Of a DNA stretch of 64,000 nucleotides, positions 53,959-62,107 are shown one piece after another. Position 1 is the first letter of the stretch. Every line of letters starts with the position of its first letter. The stretch is from Sulfitobacter undariae (GTDB taxonomy: Bacteria; Pseudomonadota; Alphaproteobacteria; Rhodobacterales; Rhodobacteraceae), in the NCBI RefSeq assembly GCF_014196805.1, contig NZ_JACIEI010000014.1, positions 27,920 through 91,919 on the forward strand. Direction: 5' to 3'. The translations under genes and the position numbers were made by a program. Below the pieces are notes generated by a model. The model was not told where the DNA came from, did no database searches, and saw only the letters and a list, made by a program, of their open reading frames with translations.

Positions 53959-54092
53959 TTTGGCACCTCGATTGAATTGAGTTTAAGCACGCTATGTTAT
54001 CATGGGCGACAGTAACAATACCCACCGCAACTGGTTTAACCCTTGGCCCGATATGTCAAAAACACCGCCTTTAGTCTGAGTATAGTGACTAC

Positions 54093-55289
54093 CTATATAA
54101 GATCAGGCGACAACTCTTGCCAGAAGTGCCAAATGTCTTGTGCATTTAGGGCTGACATCCAGCCGTGCCGTTCAAAATCATCGCGCGCTGCCGCATCTTT
54201 GATCCGGCTTGCAAAGGCGCGCCTGTCTGCGTCCCGTTGTGTCGGGGTGCGCGATGCGACCAAATCGCGGATCTGGCCCAGTCGGTTGGCACGTAGCTGT
54301 TGAACCGGTGTCATTGTTGCTGCCGGAGCACTTGCGGTTTCAAACCCCTCACGCAGCGCTGCCGTGAGGTACCCCACCGGATTTTGGACCGCCCCCTGCC
54401 CTGCCACATACGCCAACTTAGCGAGGACATATTCCTCACCGTGCTCCGTCAGCCATTGTCGGGCAAGCCGGTCATTAACGCCCAAATCACGCAACCGAGC
54501 ATAGACAACCGTATTACGGGCCCCTGCCCCGTCATCAATATTCATAATCGACAACTGTGGGTTTTCCTCGATCAAAAACCGGATATCGGTCACCGACCTG
54601 CCGCGTTTGCGAATTTCAGGACGCACAACGATGTTCGACGTTTTGTTAACCTCGGCGACCGCTGGTTTGATGATCTTTGCATTCAAGTGTTTGTAGACTT
54701 CGTAATAACTACTGTCCGCGACCCCCATCAGCCGCCGAAACAAATCAAGTGACCACCAGCCCGTACTGCCCGTGCGCACAAAGCGGTAGCAGTTTTCATA
54801 GAGCGCCAAGGCGTGCCCACTGGTGAAACGCCGTTGGATATTGAGATTAATCAAGGCAAACACTTTGGGGTCATGTAGCTTGGACGCTAAGGCAGGAGAA
54901 TAGCCATATTCACAGACCCCCTGCTTGAGCGTCGCAAAACTGAGCAGGCTGGACACCCCCCACTCCTGCTGCCCGCTGGCATCCAGCATATCCCATTCCG
55001 CAACGGTTTCCGCCAACCCCCGCAAGGATTGCTTCAACGTAGCCATGTCATTTGAGTTGTAGCCAATCATCAGACACAGCGTCCGCGCGTCGATTGCATG
55101 AGTTTGCTGGCTGGTCAGCGTATCGTATGCATTAAGCAGCAGCACATTCGACAGCTTCCTTTGCAACAGCGTGAGCTTGCCGGACACATGAATGGCCGCG
55201 ACATGTTTTTTAACTGCATCACGCCTGAGCGATCCGGTTAAAGAGGCTTTATCTATTTCGCCTGTTTTCCTGCTTTGCACGTCCTGCAT
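54093..55289 (-). CDS. Plasmid replication initiator, RepB/Rep_3 family
   Basis: 398 residues. The N-terminal half (KLTLLQRKLSNVLLLNAYD, then FALINLNIQRRFTSGHALAL) and the WSLDLFRRLMGVADSSYYEV segment match the two winged helices of Rep_3-type initiators, which bind iterons and open the origin. The C-terminal part (residues 255-398) is less conserved. The ATG at 55289 follows GGTGG; a GTG at 55298 is possible. The gene reads away from the iteron-bearing region 55299-55812 and from parAB. This identifies the segment as a plasmid or chromid. Confidence 0.85.
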   Translation of the reverse strand: MQDVQSRKTGEIDKASLTGSLRRDAVKKHVAAIHVSGKLTLLQRKLSNVLLLNAYDTLTSQQTHAIDARTLCLMIGYNSNDMATLKQSLRGLAETVAEWDMLDASGQQEWGVSSLLSFATLKQGVCEYGYSPALASKLHDPKVFALINLNIQRRFTSGHALALYENCYRFVRTGSTGWWSLDLFRRLMGVADSSYYEVYKHLNAKIIKPAVAEVNKTSNIVVRPEIRKRGRSVTDIRFLIEENPQLSIMNIDDGAGARNTVVYARLRDLGVNDRLARQWLTEHGEEYVLAKLAYVAGQGAVQNPVGYLTAALREGFETASAPAATMTPVQQLRANRLGQIRDLVASRTPTQRDADRRAFASRIKDAAARDDFERHGWMSALNAQDIWHFWQELSPDLI

Positions 55290-55332
55290 CACTACCACCC
55301 CGGGTCACGGGCAGCGTTCGATTCGCCACCTC

Positions 55333-55391
55333 TTGCGTTGCACATACAATGACTGCAAAGGTGCCTCAACGCAACTATCCAAAAGGCACCT
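55333..55391 (-). promoter_or_regulatory. Nested inverted repeats in the rep 5' leader
   Basis: TTGCGTTG (55333) faces CAACGCAA (55367), and AGGTGCCT (55359) faces AGGCACCT (55384). The two stems overlap, so they exclude each other. They sit 44-102 bases upstream of the rep start codon and could act as alternative RNA structures or as sites for Rep itself. Confidence 0.4.
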
Positions 55392-55514
55392 CTATACGGG
55401 ACGTACTTCAACGCGGCGACAGGGTCAAAGGGACCAATCTACGGTAAAGGGCTACAACAAAAAGCCACTTACCCCACAAACATAGTCTCTAAATAGAGCA
55501 ATACCGTGGCTAGA

Positions 55515-55602
55515 GACCCTTTCACCCGCGAATCGGACCCTTTAGTCCTGTAATCGGGTGCCTTTAGTCCCGTAACTGGCCCCCTTTGACCCTGTAAACA
55601 GG
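55515..55602. repeat. Four 21-22-bp iterons
   Basis: The core CCCTTT (GCCTTT in the third unit) recurs at 55517, 55538, 55560 and 55582, giving periods of 21, 22 and 22 bases. The consensus unit reads roughly GACCCTTTAGTCCCGTAA, followed by TCGG. A copy in the other orientation lies at 55417-55436 (GGTCCCTTTGACCCTGT when read on the minus strand). Two helical turns per unit is the usual spacing for initiator binding. Confidence 0.7.
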
Positions 55603-55755
55603 CCCCAAAGAAATAACAAGCCATTGATTTGTATCACCTTTTAAGTCGCAAAGTCTTTAAAGTACTGAAAGATAATACAACATATATGTGCGTCTTTTTC
55701 ATATTTAGACTATGATATAGCCCATACTCACCGTTTATTAATTCACATACGGTCA

Positions 55756-55784
55756 ATGATGTGCGAAAGATTAGCGGACATCAT
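55756..55784 (+). promoter_or_regulatory. Inverted repeat before parA (possible autoregulatory site)
   Basis: ATGATGT at 55756 and ACATCAT at 55778 are exact arms 15 bases apart, ending 28 bases before the parA start. Partition ATPases of this type often repress their own promoter through such sites. Confidence 0.35.
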
Positions 55785-55812
55785 ATAAAAACACATACAT
55801 CGCAGAGGTAAC

Positions 55813-57207
55813 ATGGCAAGCACACCTAAAAGCACACCGCCCGCGTATTTCAACATTGACCCCGAGAAGGCAGCAAAGACGCTTTCCGAACCGATAGACA
55901 CAGCTCGGTTTGCCAAGGCAGCTGCATTTGCTGCACGAGGCCGAGATGACCTTGCCAAACGTGGCTATGCGCCCGATGGCCGAAAGAGACTACGCAAGTT
56001 TTCCACTTGGGAGGTCTGTCGCTATCTACTTAACGTAGCGCCCGCACATCTCTTGCGTGTGCTCAAAGCGAACCCAGAGTTACCGCAAGGCGTGGGTGAA
56101 GGGAATTCTCGTTGGTTTACTCTGGATGAAGTCCTAGCTCTCCGCGAACATTTTGCGGCAGAAGGTGCAGCCAGCAGGGAATATAAATCTTGGCGGCCCG
56201 AAGGCTTGCCTGCCAAGGTTATTGCTGTCGCTAACTTCAAGGGAGGCGTGGGGAAAACATCAACGGCTGCACATCTCGCAATGTCGGCAGCGCTTGACGG
56301 GTATAAAGTATTGGTGATCGACCTTGATAGCCAGGGTTCCATGACCTCAATTATGGGTGGAGTTGTCCCTGATGAATGGTCAACGGCCTTTCCCTTGCTG
56401 GCAAAGGACTATGCCCGTCACGTACAAGCCGAGAATGAGGTGCGGCGCGCGGCAGGCACTGCCGAAATCCCATTGGATGAAACCCTGACGGAAAGCTTGG
56501 AGGTTTCGCCGCGAAACCTCATTCAGTCGACCCATTGGCCAAACATTGATCTGATTGGCGCACAACTCAATCTCTACTGGGCTGAATTTCAGGTTCCAGT
56601 TTGGCGAATGCAGCTCAGAAGTTGGCCGCTCTGGGATGCGTTGACGAATGCGCTGGAAGGCGAAAAGATTTTGGATGACTATGATATTGTCATCTTAGAT
56701 ACGCCCCCTGCTCTAGGGTATCTGACCATCAACGCGCTCGCGGCGTCCGATATTCTTGTTGTTCCGTTGGGTGCATCATTTCTTGAATTCGACTCTACGG
56801 GGCGGTTTTTTGACATGTTGTATTCTACATTTGCCAGTATTGAAGATGGTGAAAACTCGGCGCGTCGCAGGGATAACCTGCCAGAGATGAAGTTTGAGTG
56901 GGATGCCGTCAGGGCACTGGTGACGCGATTTGATGCCAGCCAGCAAACCGATTTGGCGAATGTCATTCAAGCGTATTTCGGTGACTTCATGGCAACCTAC
57001 CGTCAAGAGATGACCGCAATGGTTGGTCAGGCGGGGGAGCAGGTTAATGGGATTTATGAAGCGGACTACCGCGACTTCAATCGTGATACTTATGTTCGGG
57101 GGCGTGAAACCTTTGATCAGACGTGGGCAGAGATCAAGACAGTAATTTTAGGATCGTGGTGGCGTGATCAACAATTAGCAACACCTAGCGATGAGGAGCA
57201 GGTCTGA
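55813..57207 (+). CDS. parA: Plasmid partition ATPase ParA (with N-terminal DNA-binding domain)
   Basis: 464 residues. The first 120 residues carry a helix-turn-helix-like region (FSTWEVCRYLLNVAPAHLLR) as in large plasmid ParA/RepA proteins. The ATPase part has the deviant Walker A FKGGVGKTS (Lys143-Ser150) and VIDLDSQGS, then VILDTPPALGYLTINAL. It moves the replicon with ParB bound at parS. The start is preceded by AGAGGT. A parS-like palindrome lies inside the gene at 56500-56520. It overlaps parB by one base. Confidence 0.93.
   Translation: MASTPKSTPPAYFNIDPEKAAKTLSEPIDTARFAKAAAFAARGRDDLAKRGYAPDGRKRLRKFSTWEVCRYLLNVAPAHLLRVLKANPELPQGVGEGNSRWFTLDEVLALREHFAAEGAASREYKSWRPEGLPAKVIAVANFKGGVGKTSTAAHLAMSAALDGYKVLVIDLDSQGSMTSIMGGVVPDEWSTAFPLLAKDYARHVQAENEVRRAAGTAEIPLDETLTESLEVSPRNLIQSTHWPNIDLIGAQLNLYWAEFQVPVWRMQLRSWPLWDALTNALEGEKILDDYDIVILDTPPALGYLTINALAASDILVVPLGASFLEFDSTGRFFDMLYSTFASIEDGENSARRRDNLPEMKFEWDAVRALVTRFDASQQTDLANVIQAYFGDFMATYRQEMTAMVGQAGEQVNGIYEADYRDFNRDTYVRGRETFDQTWAEIKTVILGSWWRDQQLATPSDEEQV
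56500..56520. other. parS candidate 1 (inside parA)
   Basis: A perfect 21-bp palindrome centred on base 56510 with core GTTTCGCCGCGAAAC at 56503-56517. The same 15-bp core occurs at 57269 and 58306. The length and dyad are those of a ParB-binding site. Confidence 0.65.
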
Positions 57208-58304
57208 TGGCAAAGCGCAGGAAGTTAGAAACGCCCAGTCTGGATGACATGGCACGGATTGAAGATGAGTTTCGCCGCGAAACCCCGGCCCGTCCGCTGG
57301 GCGCGCCCATCAGTCAGATAGCAGCCGATGCTGCGCAGTCGTCGACACCCGAAACTTCAGCGGTGCGAGCCGAGCGTGCCAAAGATAAGGCCGATGCGCA
57401 GGTCCTGCGAGACGCCAAAGCCGACGGCCTGTTGTTGATGGAGGTCCCGCTGGCCGAGATCGACCCAGAAGCGATGGTCCGAGATCGTACGTTACTTGAT
57501 GCTGCCGAAATGGAGGAGCTGAAGTCTTCCATCGGAAGTAACGGGCTGCGGTTGCCGATCGAGATTTTTGATCTTGCGCAGCCGGGTATTGATGGGCCGC
57601 GTTATGGATTGCTGTCTGGGTACCGTCGCTTGCGTGCGGTTCAAATGTTGGTGGCCGAAGGCAAAGCGCCGAGTGTAATCAAGGCGATCTTGCGTGCTCC
57701 CGATGTGATGGGCGGTGCCTTTGCTGCGATGGTTGAAGAAAATGAAGTTAGAGCAAACTTAAGCCATTTTGAGCGAGGTAGAATTGCGGTCATTGCTGCC
57801 CAGCAAGGCGCTTTTGGCTCGGTTGCTGAGGCGGTGAACGGGTTGTTCCCAGTCGCGTCAAAAGCAAAGCGGAGTAAAATCCGGTCGTTCTCCGTGATCT
57901 TTGAAGAGCTGGGGGATCTGCTGAGTTTCCCAGAAGCGCTGAAAGAACGAGATGGCTTGCGGCTGTCGGCGGTGTTGCGAACAGGCGGACAGGGTGAAGT
58001 TCGCGCTGCATTAGAAGCAGGGCAGGGGGGGACTGCCGGTGATGAGTGGCAGCTAATACGCGAGGTCTTGGATGCACATGAGGCGCAAGCGGTGGTCGAT
58101 GCGTCCAAAGGTGGGCGTCCAAAAACCAAACGTGCCGCGCCGGTTGATAAAAGTATGACTGAAGTGCATTTGTCTAATGGCATTGTTTTGCAAAAGTCCC
58201 AAGATGCCAGCGGGTTTGTAATTCGGTTGGAGGGTGCCGTGCTGGATGCCAACTTTGTGGATGCCTTTATCGAGGAAGCGAAAGAGATTTTGGAGAGGCG
58301 CTGA
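57207..58304 (+). CDS. parB: Plasmid partition protein ParB
   Basis: 365 residues: basic N-terminus, ParB/Srx domain (VPLAEIDPEAMVRDRT, then GLRLPIEIF and YGLLSGYRRLRAV, the CTPase fold), then a region EENEVRANLSHFERG that is the ParB box II-like segment, and a helix-turn-helix. It binds parS, spreads along DNA and is moved by ParA. One parS-like site lies in its own coding sequence and another starts two bases after its stop codon. Confidence 0.93.
   Translation: MAKRRKLETPSLDDMARIEDEFRRETPARPLGAPISQIAADAAQSSTPETSAVRAERAKDKADAQVLRDAKADGLLLMEVPLAEIDPEAMVRDRTLLDAAEMEELKSSIGSNGLRLPIEIFDLAQPGIDGPRYGLLSGYRRLRAVQMLVAEGKAPSVIKAILRAPDVMGGAFAAMVEENEVRANLSHFERGRIAVIAAQQGAFGSVAEAVNGLFPVASKAKRSKIRSFSVIFEELGDLLSFPEALKERDGLRLSAVLRTGGQGEVRAALEAGQGGTAGDEWQLIREVLDAHEAQAVVDASKGGRPKTKRAAPVDKSMTEVHLSNGIVLQKSQDASGFVIRLEGAVLDANFVDAFIEEAKEILERR
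57269..57283. other. parS candidate 2 (inside parB)
   Basis: Exact copy of GTTTCGCCGCGAAAC, with the outer bases not forming a longer palindrome. It encodes part of FRRETP near the parB start, so codon constraints do not explain its identity with the other two copies. Confidence 0.6.
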
Positions 58305-58305
58305 G

Positions 58306-58320
58306 GTTTCGCCGCGAAAC
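58306..58320. other. parS candidate 3 (just after parB)
   Basis: Third exact copy of GTTTCGCCGCGAAAC, in non-coding DNA directly after the parB stop, extended by one further base pair on each side. Confidence 0.65.
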
Positions 58321-58691
58321 CCTAGCCTGTTAAGCAAAGCGCACACTCGGCAATTTAAGCGCAAGGCTGGCCCTTCCTCTACACTAAATGGGGGGAGGGC
58401 TGTCATGTTGCGGCGATCGGATGTGCAATGACTTCTTTCAACCTCGCTGATTCCCGCTAAGGGGCTGTGTTTGAAAACGACAGGATTGTGCCGAGTGATG
58501 CGTGTGGTCTATCTAGTTATATAGGGCCTTGGACGGCCTGATCTGCTAGAAATCCTTCTAACTATATGTAAATTAATAATAAAAATTTAAATCGATGGGC
58601 GGAATACAACCGCCCATCGATAGTACCAAGTTTTGAACAAATTCTAGCCACACTCAACCTATAGCCCTCTTTAGTGGATTGAGGGTGCCCG
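58321..58691. other. Intergenic region between parB and the RTX gene
   Basis: About 370 bases. The first half shows no gene or strong repeat. Around 58555-58590 the sequence is very AT-rich. At 58591-58621 there is a perfect 12-bp hairpin. A ribosome site GAGGGTGCCCG ends the region before the RTX gene. I see no other feature. Confidence 0.5.
58591..58621. terminator. Perfect 12-bp hairpin upstream of the RTX gene
   Basis: ATCGATGGGCGG and CCGCCCATCGAT surround a 7-base loop. On the minus strand it is followed by an AT-rich tract with TTTTT, so it has terminator form in that direction, but no minus-strand gene would use it. It could instead be a regulatory site or a leader hairpin for the RTX gene. 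Confidence 0.4.
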
Positions 58692-61600
58692 ATGTGTCCT
58701 CACTGCTATGATTGGTCAGGTGCACAGATGGCGTTTACTCTGAATTGGGAAAATATTGCGGCCAATGGCTCGTATGTCTTAACCTCACCAACAGATAATA
58801 TCGGGCTTACGATCGCGACAACGACAAATGCAGACGGTGATACTGCAACCGCGACCTCGACGGGAGTACCGCCCGCAGATGGGTTGTGGGTCGCTGGCTT
58901 GGAATCCCCGGTAACAAGCACCCTGACCTTTGACGCACCTGTTTCAAACTTCAGTTTTGAGGTTTACAATATCGACGCTGAAGCGCTGGCTTGGGATGAT
59001 AAGCTCACTGTTTTGGTCACCGATGCACAGGGTAACATCCAGACCGTCAGCTTTGGTGATTTGCTCGCCGATCCTTACCATTCGTCCAATGGGAACGACT
59101 TGAATGGTGATGGGTCCTTCGATAGTGGCACCCAAACCAGTGGTGCCGCAGATAGTGTTTCGGTGACAATTGCCGGCCCCGTGTCCCAGATACAATTCGT
59201 CTTTTCAAATGGCGAAAGTCACTCATCCAGTGGTTCGTTTGGAATTGGAAATATGTCCCTTGAGCGTGCCGCGCTGGACTATGTTATTGATGGTACTGGC
59301 GGTGATGATGTCATTGACGATTTGTATCTTCTTGACCCCGATGGTGACCGTGTTGACGCGGGGGATGCGTTGGATGGCTCGGATGATGACGTCATTCATG
59401 CGGGGGCAGGGGATGATTTGGTCGTTGCCGGCGCAGGGAACGATACCATCATTGGCGGGATTGGGAGTGATACTCTATACGGCGATGTAGAGACTGATTC
59501 CGACTATTTGGTGCGTGGAGATTCTGTTGCCGGACCGGGTGGAAATGATGAACTGCGTGGCGGCGATGGTGACGATTTCCTCTATGGGGGATCGGGCGAT
59601 GATTCCCTTTACGGGGACGACGGCAATGACAGTATTTTAGGGGGCCACGGGAATGACCTGCTTTATGGTGGGGCAGGGAACGATGACCTTGAAGGTCTGT
59701 ATGGTGACGACACCATTTATGGCGGTGACGGTGATGATCACGTGTTCGGGCGCGATGGCGCTGATCTGATTTATGGCGGTGACGGCAACGATACTCTTAT
59801 CGGGTCTATTGGCATTGATACGCTTTATGGCGGCGCGGGAGATGATGTTCTGGCAGGTAGTCAGGGAAGCGACCTGATTTACGGTGGTGACGGCAATGAC
59901 CTTGTCTACATCGGCGTGCCTGCCTCGGGTGATATTGCTTATGATAACGAAGGCATCATTCATCTGGATGCGGGAAACGATTTTCTGGATGCAGGGGACG
60001 CAACGCTCAAGTTTCTAGCATACGGTGGGGATGGCAACGATCTGATGCGTGCAGGCCTCGGCAATGACACGATGTTCGGCGATGCGGACAACGACTCAAT
60101 GTCTGGCGGTGAGGGCGACGACCAGCTGACGGGGGGCAGTGGGCGCGATACCATTGATGGCGGCGGCGGTGATGATACTTTCTTCTACGAAAACGGTTTT
60201 GGCTATGACACGGTTATTGGCGGTGAAACATCCGAGGTTTCCGGCGATACGTTAGATGCAAGCGCGGTTACGGATGACATCACGCTTGATCTAAGCGCGG
60301 GCGTCCCGTCTGATCCCGAAAGTGGTACTCTGATGGCGGGTGCATCCGCTGCTTCCTCCGTCACATTTTCGGAAATCGAGAGCATCTCTTTGGGGACGGG
60401 CGATGACAGGGTTATCGGATCATCCTCTGCGGATAATGTATCGACTGGTGCGGGCGCGGATACTGTTGCTGGCGGCGCTGGCGATGATGTTTTTGATATT
60501 GGCGCGGCGGATGGCGTCGCGGACACCGTAATTTTGGTCGATGGTGATGGGGCGGATACCATCACAGGGTTTGAGGGGCCAACCGCAAACGGTGATGGCA
60601 CATTTGCAGGGCATGATCTGCTTGATGTGTCAGGACTGACCAATGTGGGCGGGGATCCGATAAGCGCGCAGGACGTTGTTGTAACCGATACAAGCGGTGA
60701 TGGTACGGGCGACGCAATCCTGACATTCCCGAATGGCGAGAGCGTGACGCTGGTCGGGGTGTCTCCTTCTGCTCTGGCAACGCCAGCACAATTGGCGGCA
60801 ATCGGTATCCCTGTTTTGAATACCGTTGATGGTACCTCCGCTGACGACACCATGAGTGCGGGTTATACGGATGCCCAAGGTGACGAAATTGACGGTGTTG
60901 ATGGGGTAAATGACACGATTTATGGCTATGCGGGTGATGATGATATCTTCGCAGGCGATGGCGATGACCTTGTGTTTGGCGGGGATGGAAATGATACGCT
61001 TGCGGGCGGTGACGGGGCAGATACCCTTTCGGGCGGCGATGGCCGTGATGTGTTTTACGGTGATGTCGGCGATGTCATTGACGGCGGCGAGGGGGGCGAT
61101 GACCGTGATACCCTAAACCTGAGCAATCTCGGCGGGCCGGCGATGACCAATGTCATCTATAACCCTACTGATAGCGAAGCAGGCACTGTTGCCGTGCTGG
61201 ATGGCTCCGGCGCTGTTGTTGGCACGTTTGAATTTAAGAACATCGAGAAAGTTATCCCCTGCTTTACGCCAGGGACGTTGATTGCAACGAAACAAGGCGA
61301 AACCCCCGTTGAGGACTTGACGGTGGGTGACAAGGTTTTAACCCGCGACAAGGGGTATCAGCCTATTCGTTGGTTAGGCCGACGTGATCTGACAACCCAA
61401 GACCTTGCACTGCGCCCCAATTTTAACCCCATTCTTATTCGGGCGGGCGCATTGGGCAATGGCCTGCCCGAACGCGACATGACGGTTTCGCCACAGCACC
61501 GTATGTTGATCTCCAGTTGGCAGTCCGAAATGTTATTTGGAGAGCGCGAAGTGTTGGCTGCCGCGATTCATCTTGTGAATGACCATGACATTATTCGGAT

Positions 61601-61847
61601 ACGCCCCAAGGAAGTCAGCTATATTCATCTGATGCTGGATGAGCATGAGGTGATCTTGGGGAATGGCGCATGGACCGAGAGCTTTCAGCTAGGGCCGCAA
61701 ATGTTTAGTGAGATGGAAGACGCGCAAGCAACCGAACTGCTGGCGCTTTTTCCTGAGTTGGAGCAGGATGCTTTTCTACCTGCTGCCCGCATGTCCCTCA
61801 AACGGCATGAATTCGCGATCCTCAATCGTTCACTCAAAGAGTCATAG
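58692..61847 (+). CDS. RTX calcium-binding repeat protein with C-terminal Hint domain
   Basis: 1051 residues. Residues 13-195 form an N-terminal beta-rich domain (MAFTLNWENIAANGSYVL onward). Residues about 200-840 contain dozens of RTX nonapeptides (GGDGDDxxxGGxGxD patterns, for example YGGDGDDHVFGRDGADLIYG), which fold as calcium-bound beta rolls after secretion. Cys857 in PCFTPGTLIATKQGETPVED begins a Hint_2 domain. RTX repeats indicate type I secretion; Hint domains in this group may cause self-cleavage. The start at 58692 has GAGG seven bases upstream; the ATG at 58728 gives the N-terminus usual for relatives. No type I secretion genes lie in the window. Confidence 0.9.
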   Translation: MCPHCYDWSGAQMAFTLNWENIAANGSYVLTSPTDNIGLTIATTTNADGDTATATSTGVPPADGLWVAGLESPVTSTLTFDAPVSNFSFEVYNIDAEALAWDDKLTVLVTDAQGNIQTVSFGDLLADPYHSSNGNDLNGDGSFDSGTQTSGAADSVSVTIAGPVSQIQFVFSNGESHSSSGSFGIGNMSLERAALDYVIDGTGGDDVIDDLYLLDPDGDRVDAGDALDGSDDDVIHAGAGDDLVVAGAGNDTIIGGIGSDTLYGDVETDSDYLVRGDSVAGPGGNDELRGGDGDDFLYGGSGDDSLYGDDGNDSILGGHGNDLLYGGAGNDDLEGLYGDDTIYGGDGDDHVFGRDGADLIYGGDGNDTLIGSIGIDTLYGGAGDDVLAGSQGSDLIYGGDGNDLVYIGVPASGDIAYDNEGIIHLDAGNDFLDAGDATLKFLAYGGDGNDLMRAGLGNDTMFGDADNDSMSGGEGDDQLTGGSGRDTIDGGGGDDTFFYENGFGYDTVIGGETSEVSGDTLDASAVTDDITLDLSAGVPSDPESGTLMAGASAASSVTFSEIESISLGTGDDRVIGSSSADNVSTGAGADTVAGGAGDDVFDIGAADGVADTVILVDGDGADTITGFEGPTANGDGTFAGHDLLDVSGLTNVGGDPISAQDVVVTDTSGDGTGDAILTFPNGESVTLVGVSPSALATPAQLAAIGIPVLNTVDGTSADDTMSAGYTDAQGDEIDGVDGVNDTIYGYAGDDDIFAGDGDDLVFGGDGNDTLAGGDGADTLSGGDGRDVFYGDVGDVIDGGEGGDDRDTLNLSNLGGPAMTNVIYNPTDSEAGTVAVLDGSGAVVGTFEFKNIEKVIPCFTPGTLIATKQGETPVEDLTVGDKVLTRDKGYQPIRWLGRRDLTTQDLALRPNFNPILIRAGALGNGLPERDMTVSPQHRMLISSWQSEMLFGEREVLAAAIHLVNDHDIIRIRPKEVSYIHLMLDEHEVILGNGAWTESFQLGPQMFSEMEDAQATELLALFPELEQDAFLPAARMSLKRHEFAILNRSLKES

Positions 61848-61926
61848 GCCGGAATGTTGCCAATAGCCTGTGAGCTTCATACGATCTGCGCCAGCTAGGC
61901 GTTACCCGTTGAATGGGTCGGCTCAT

Positions 61927-61949
61927 ATCGGGCCCACAATCCGGTTTTT
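61927..61949 (+). terminator. Possible terminator after the RTX gene
   Basis: ATCGGG pairs with TCCGGT (two wobble pairs) around a 7-base loop and is followed by TTTT. The stem is short. Confidence 0.35.
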
Positions 61950-62107
61950 CTGTTCGAAGCAAATTCTTGAAAATCCCTGATATTTTACGTGCGTATTTGA
62001 AGCACAGCCTTTAGCTTCACGCGTGGGAGAGCTTTGGGGCTGGCCGTTAACTCTGTGTTGGGTGACGGGCTTCAGCACATCAAAGCACGAATTAAGGGAG
62101 ATCCTAT

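Larger units (their letters stand above)
55299..55812. other. Probable replication origin and rep/parA promoter region
   Basis: 514 bases without a gene between divergent rep and parA. From left to right it holds nested inverted repeats in the rep leader (55333-55391), an inverted copy of the iteron motif (55417-55436), four iterons (55515-55602), an AT-rich stretch (about 55600-55740) suited to strand opening, and a 7-bp inverted repeat near the parA start. The arrangement is that of an iteron-controlled origin. Confidence 0.65.

Noticed and set aside
55515..55602. Short repeats between rep and parA as a CRISPR
   Set aside because: Only four imperfect units with no intervening spacers; the context is a replication origin.
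60203..60853. 216-codon minus-strand frame in the RTX gene
   Set aside because: A shadow of the repetitive coding sequence with low-complexity Ser/Pro/Ala composition and no start signal.
59280..61100. Regular short repeats that could suggest a CRISPR or tandem-repeat array
   Set aside because: The repeats are degenerate, in frame, and encode Gly/Asp-rich RTX nonapeptides; there are no spacers and no cas genes.
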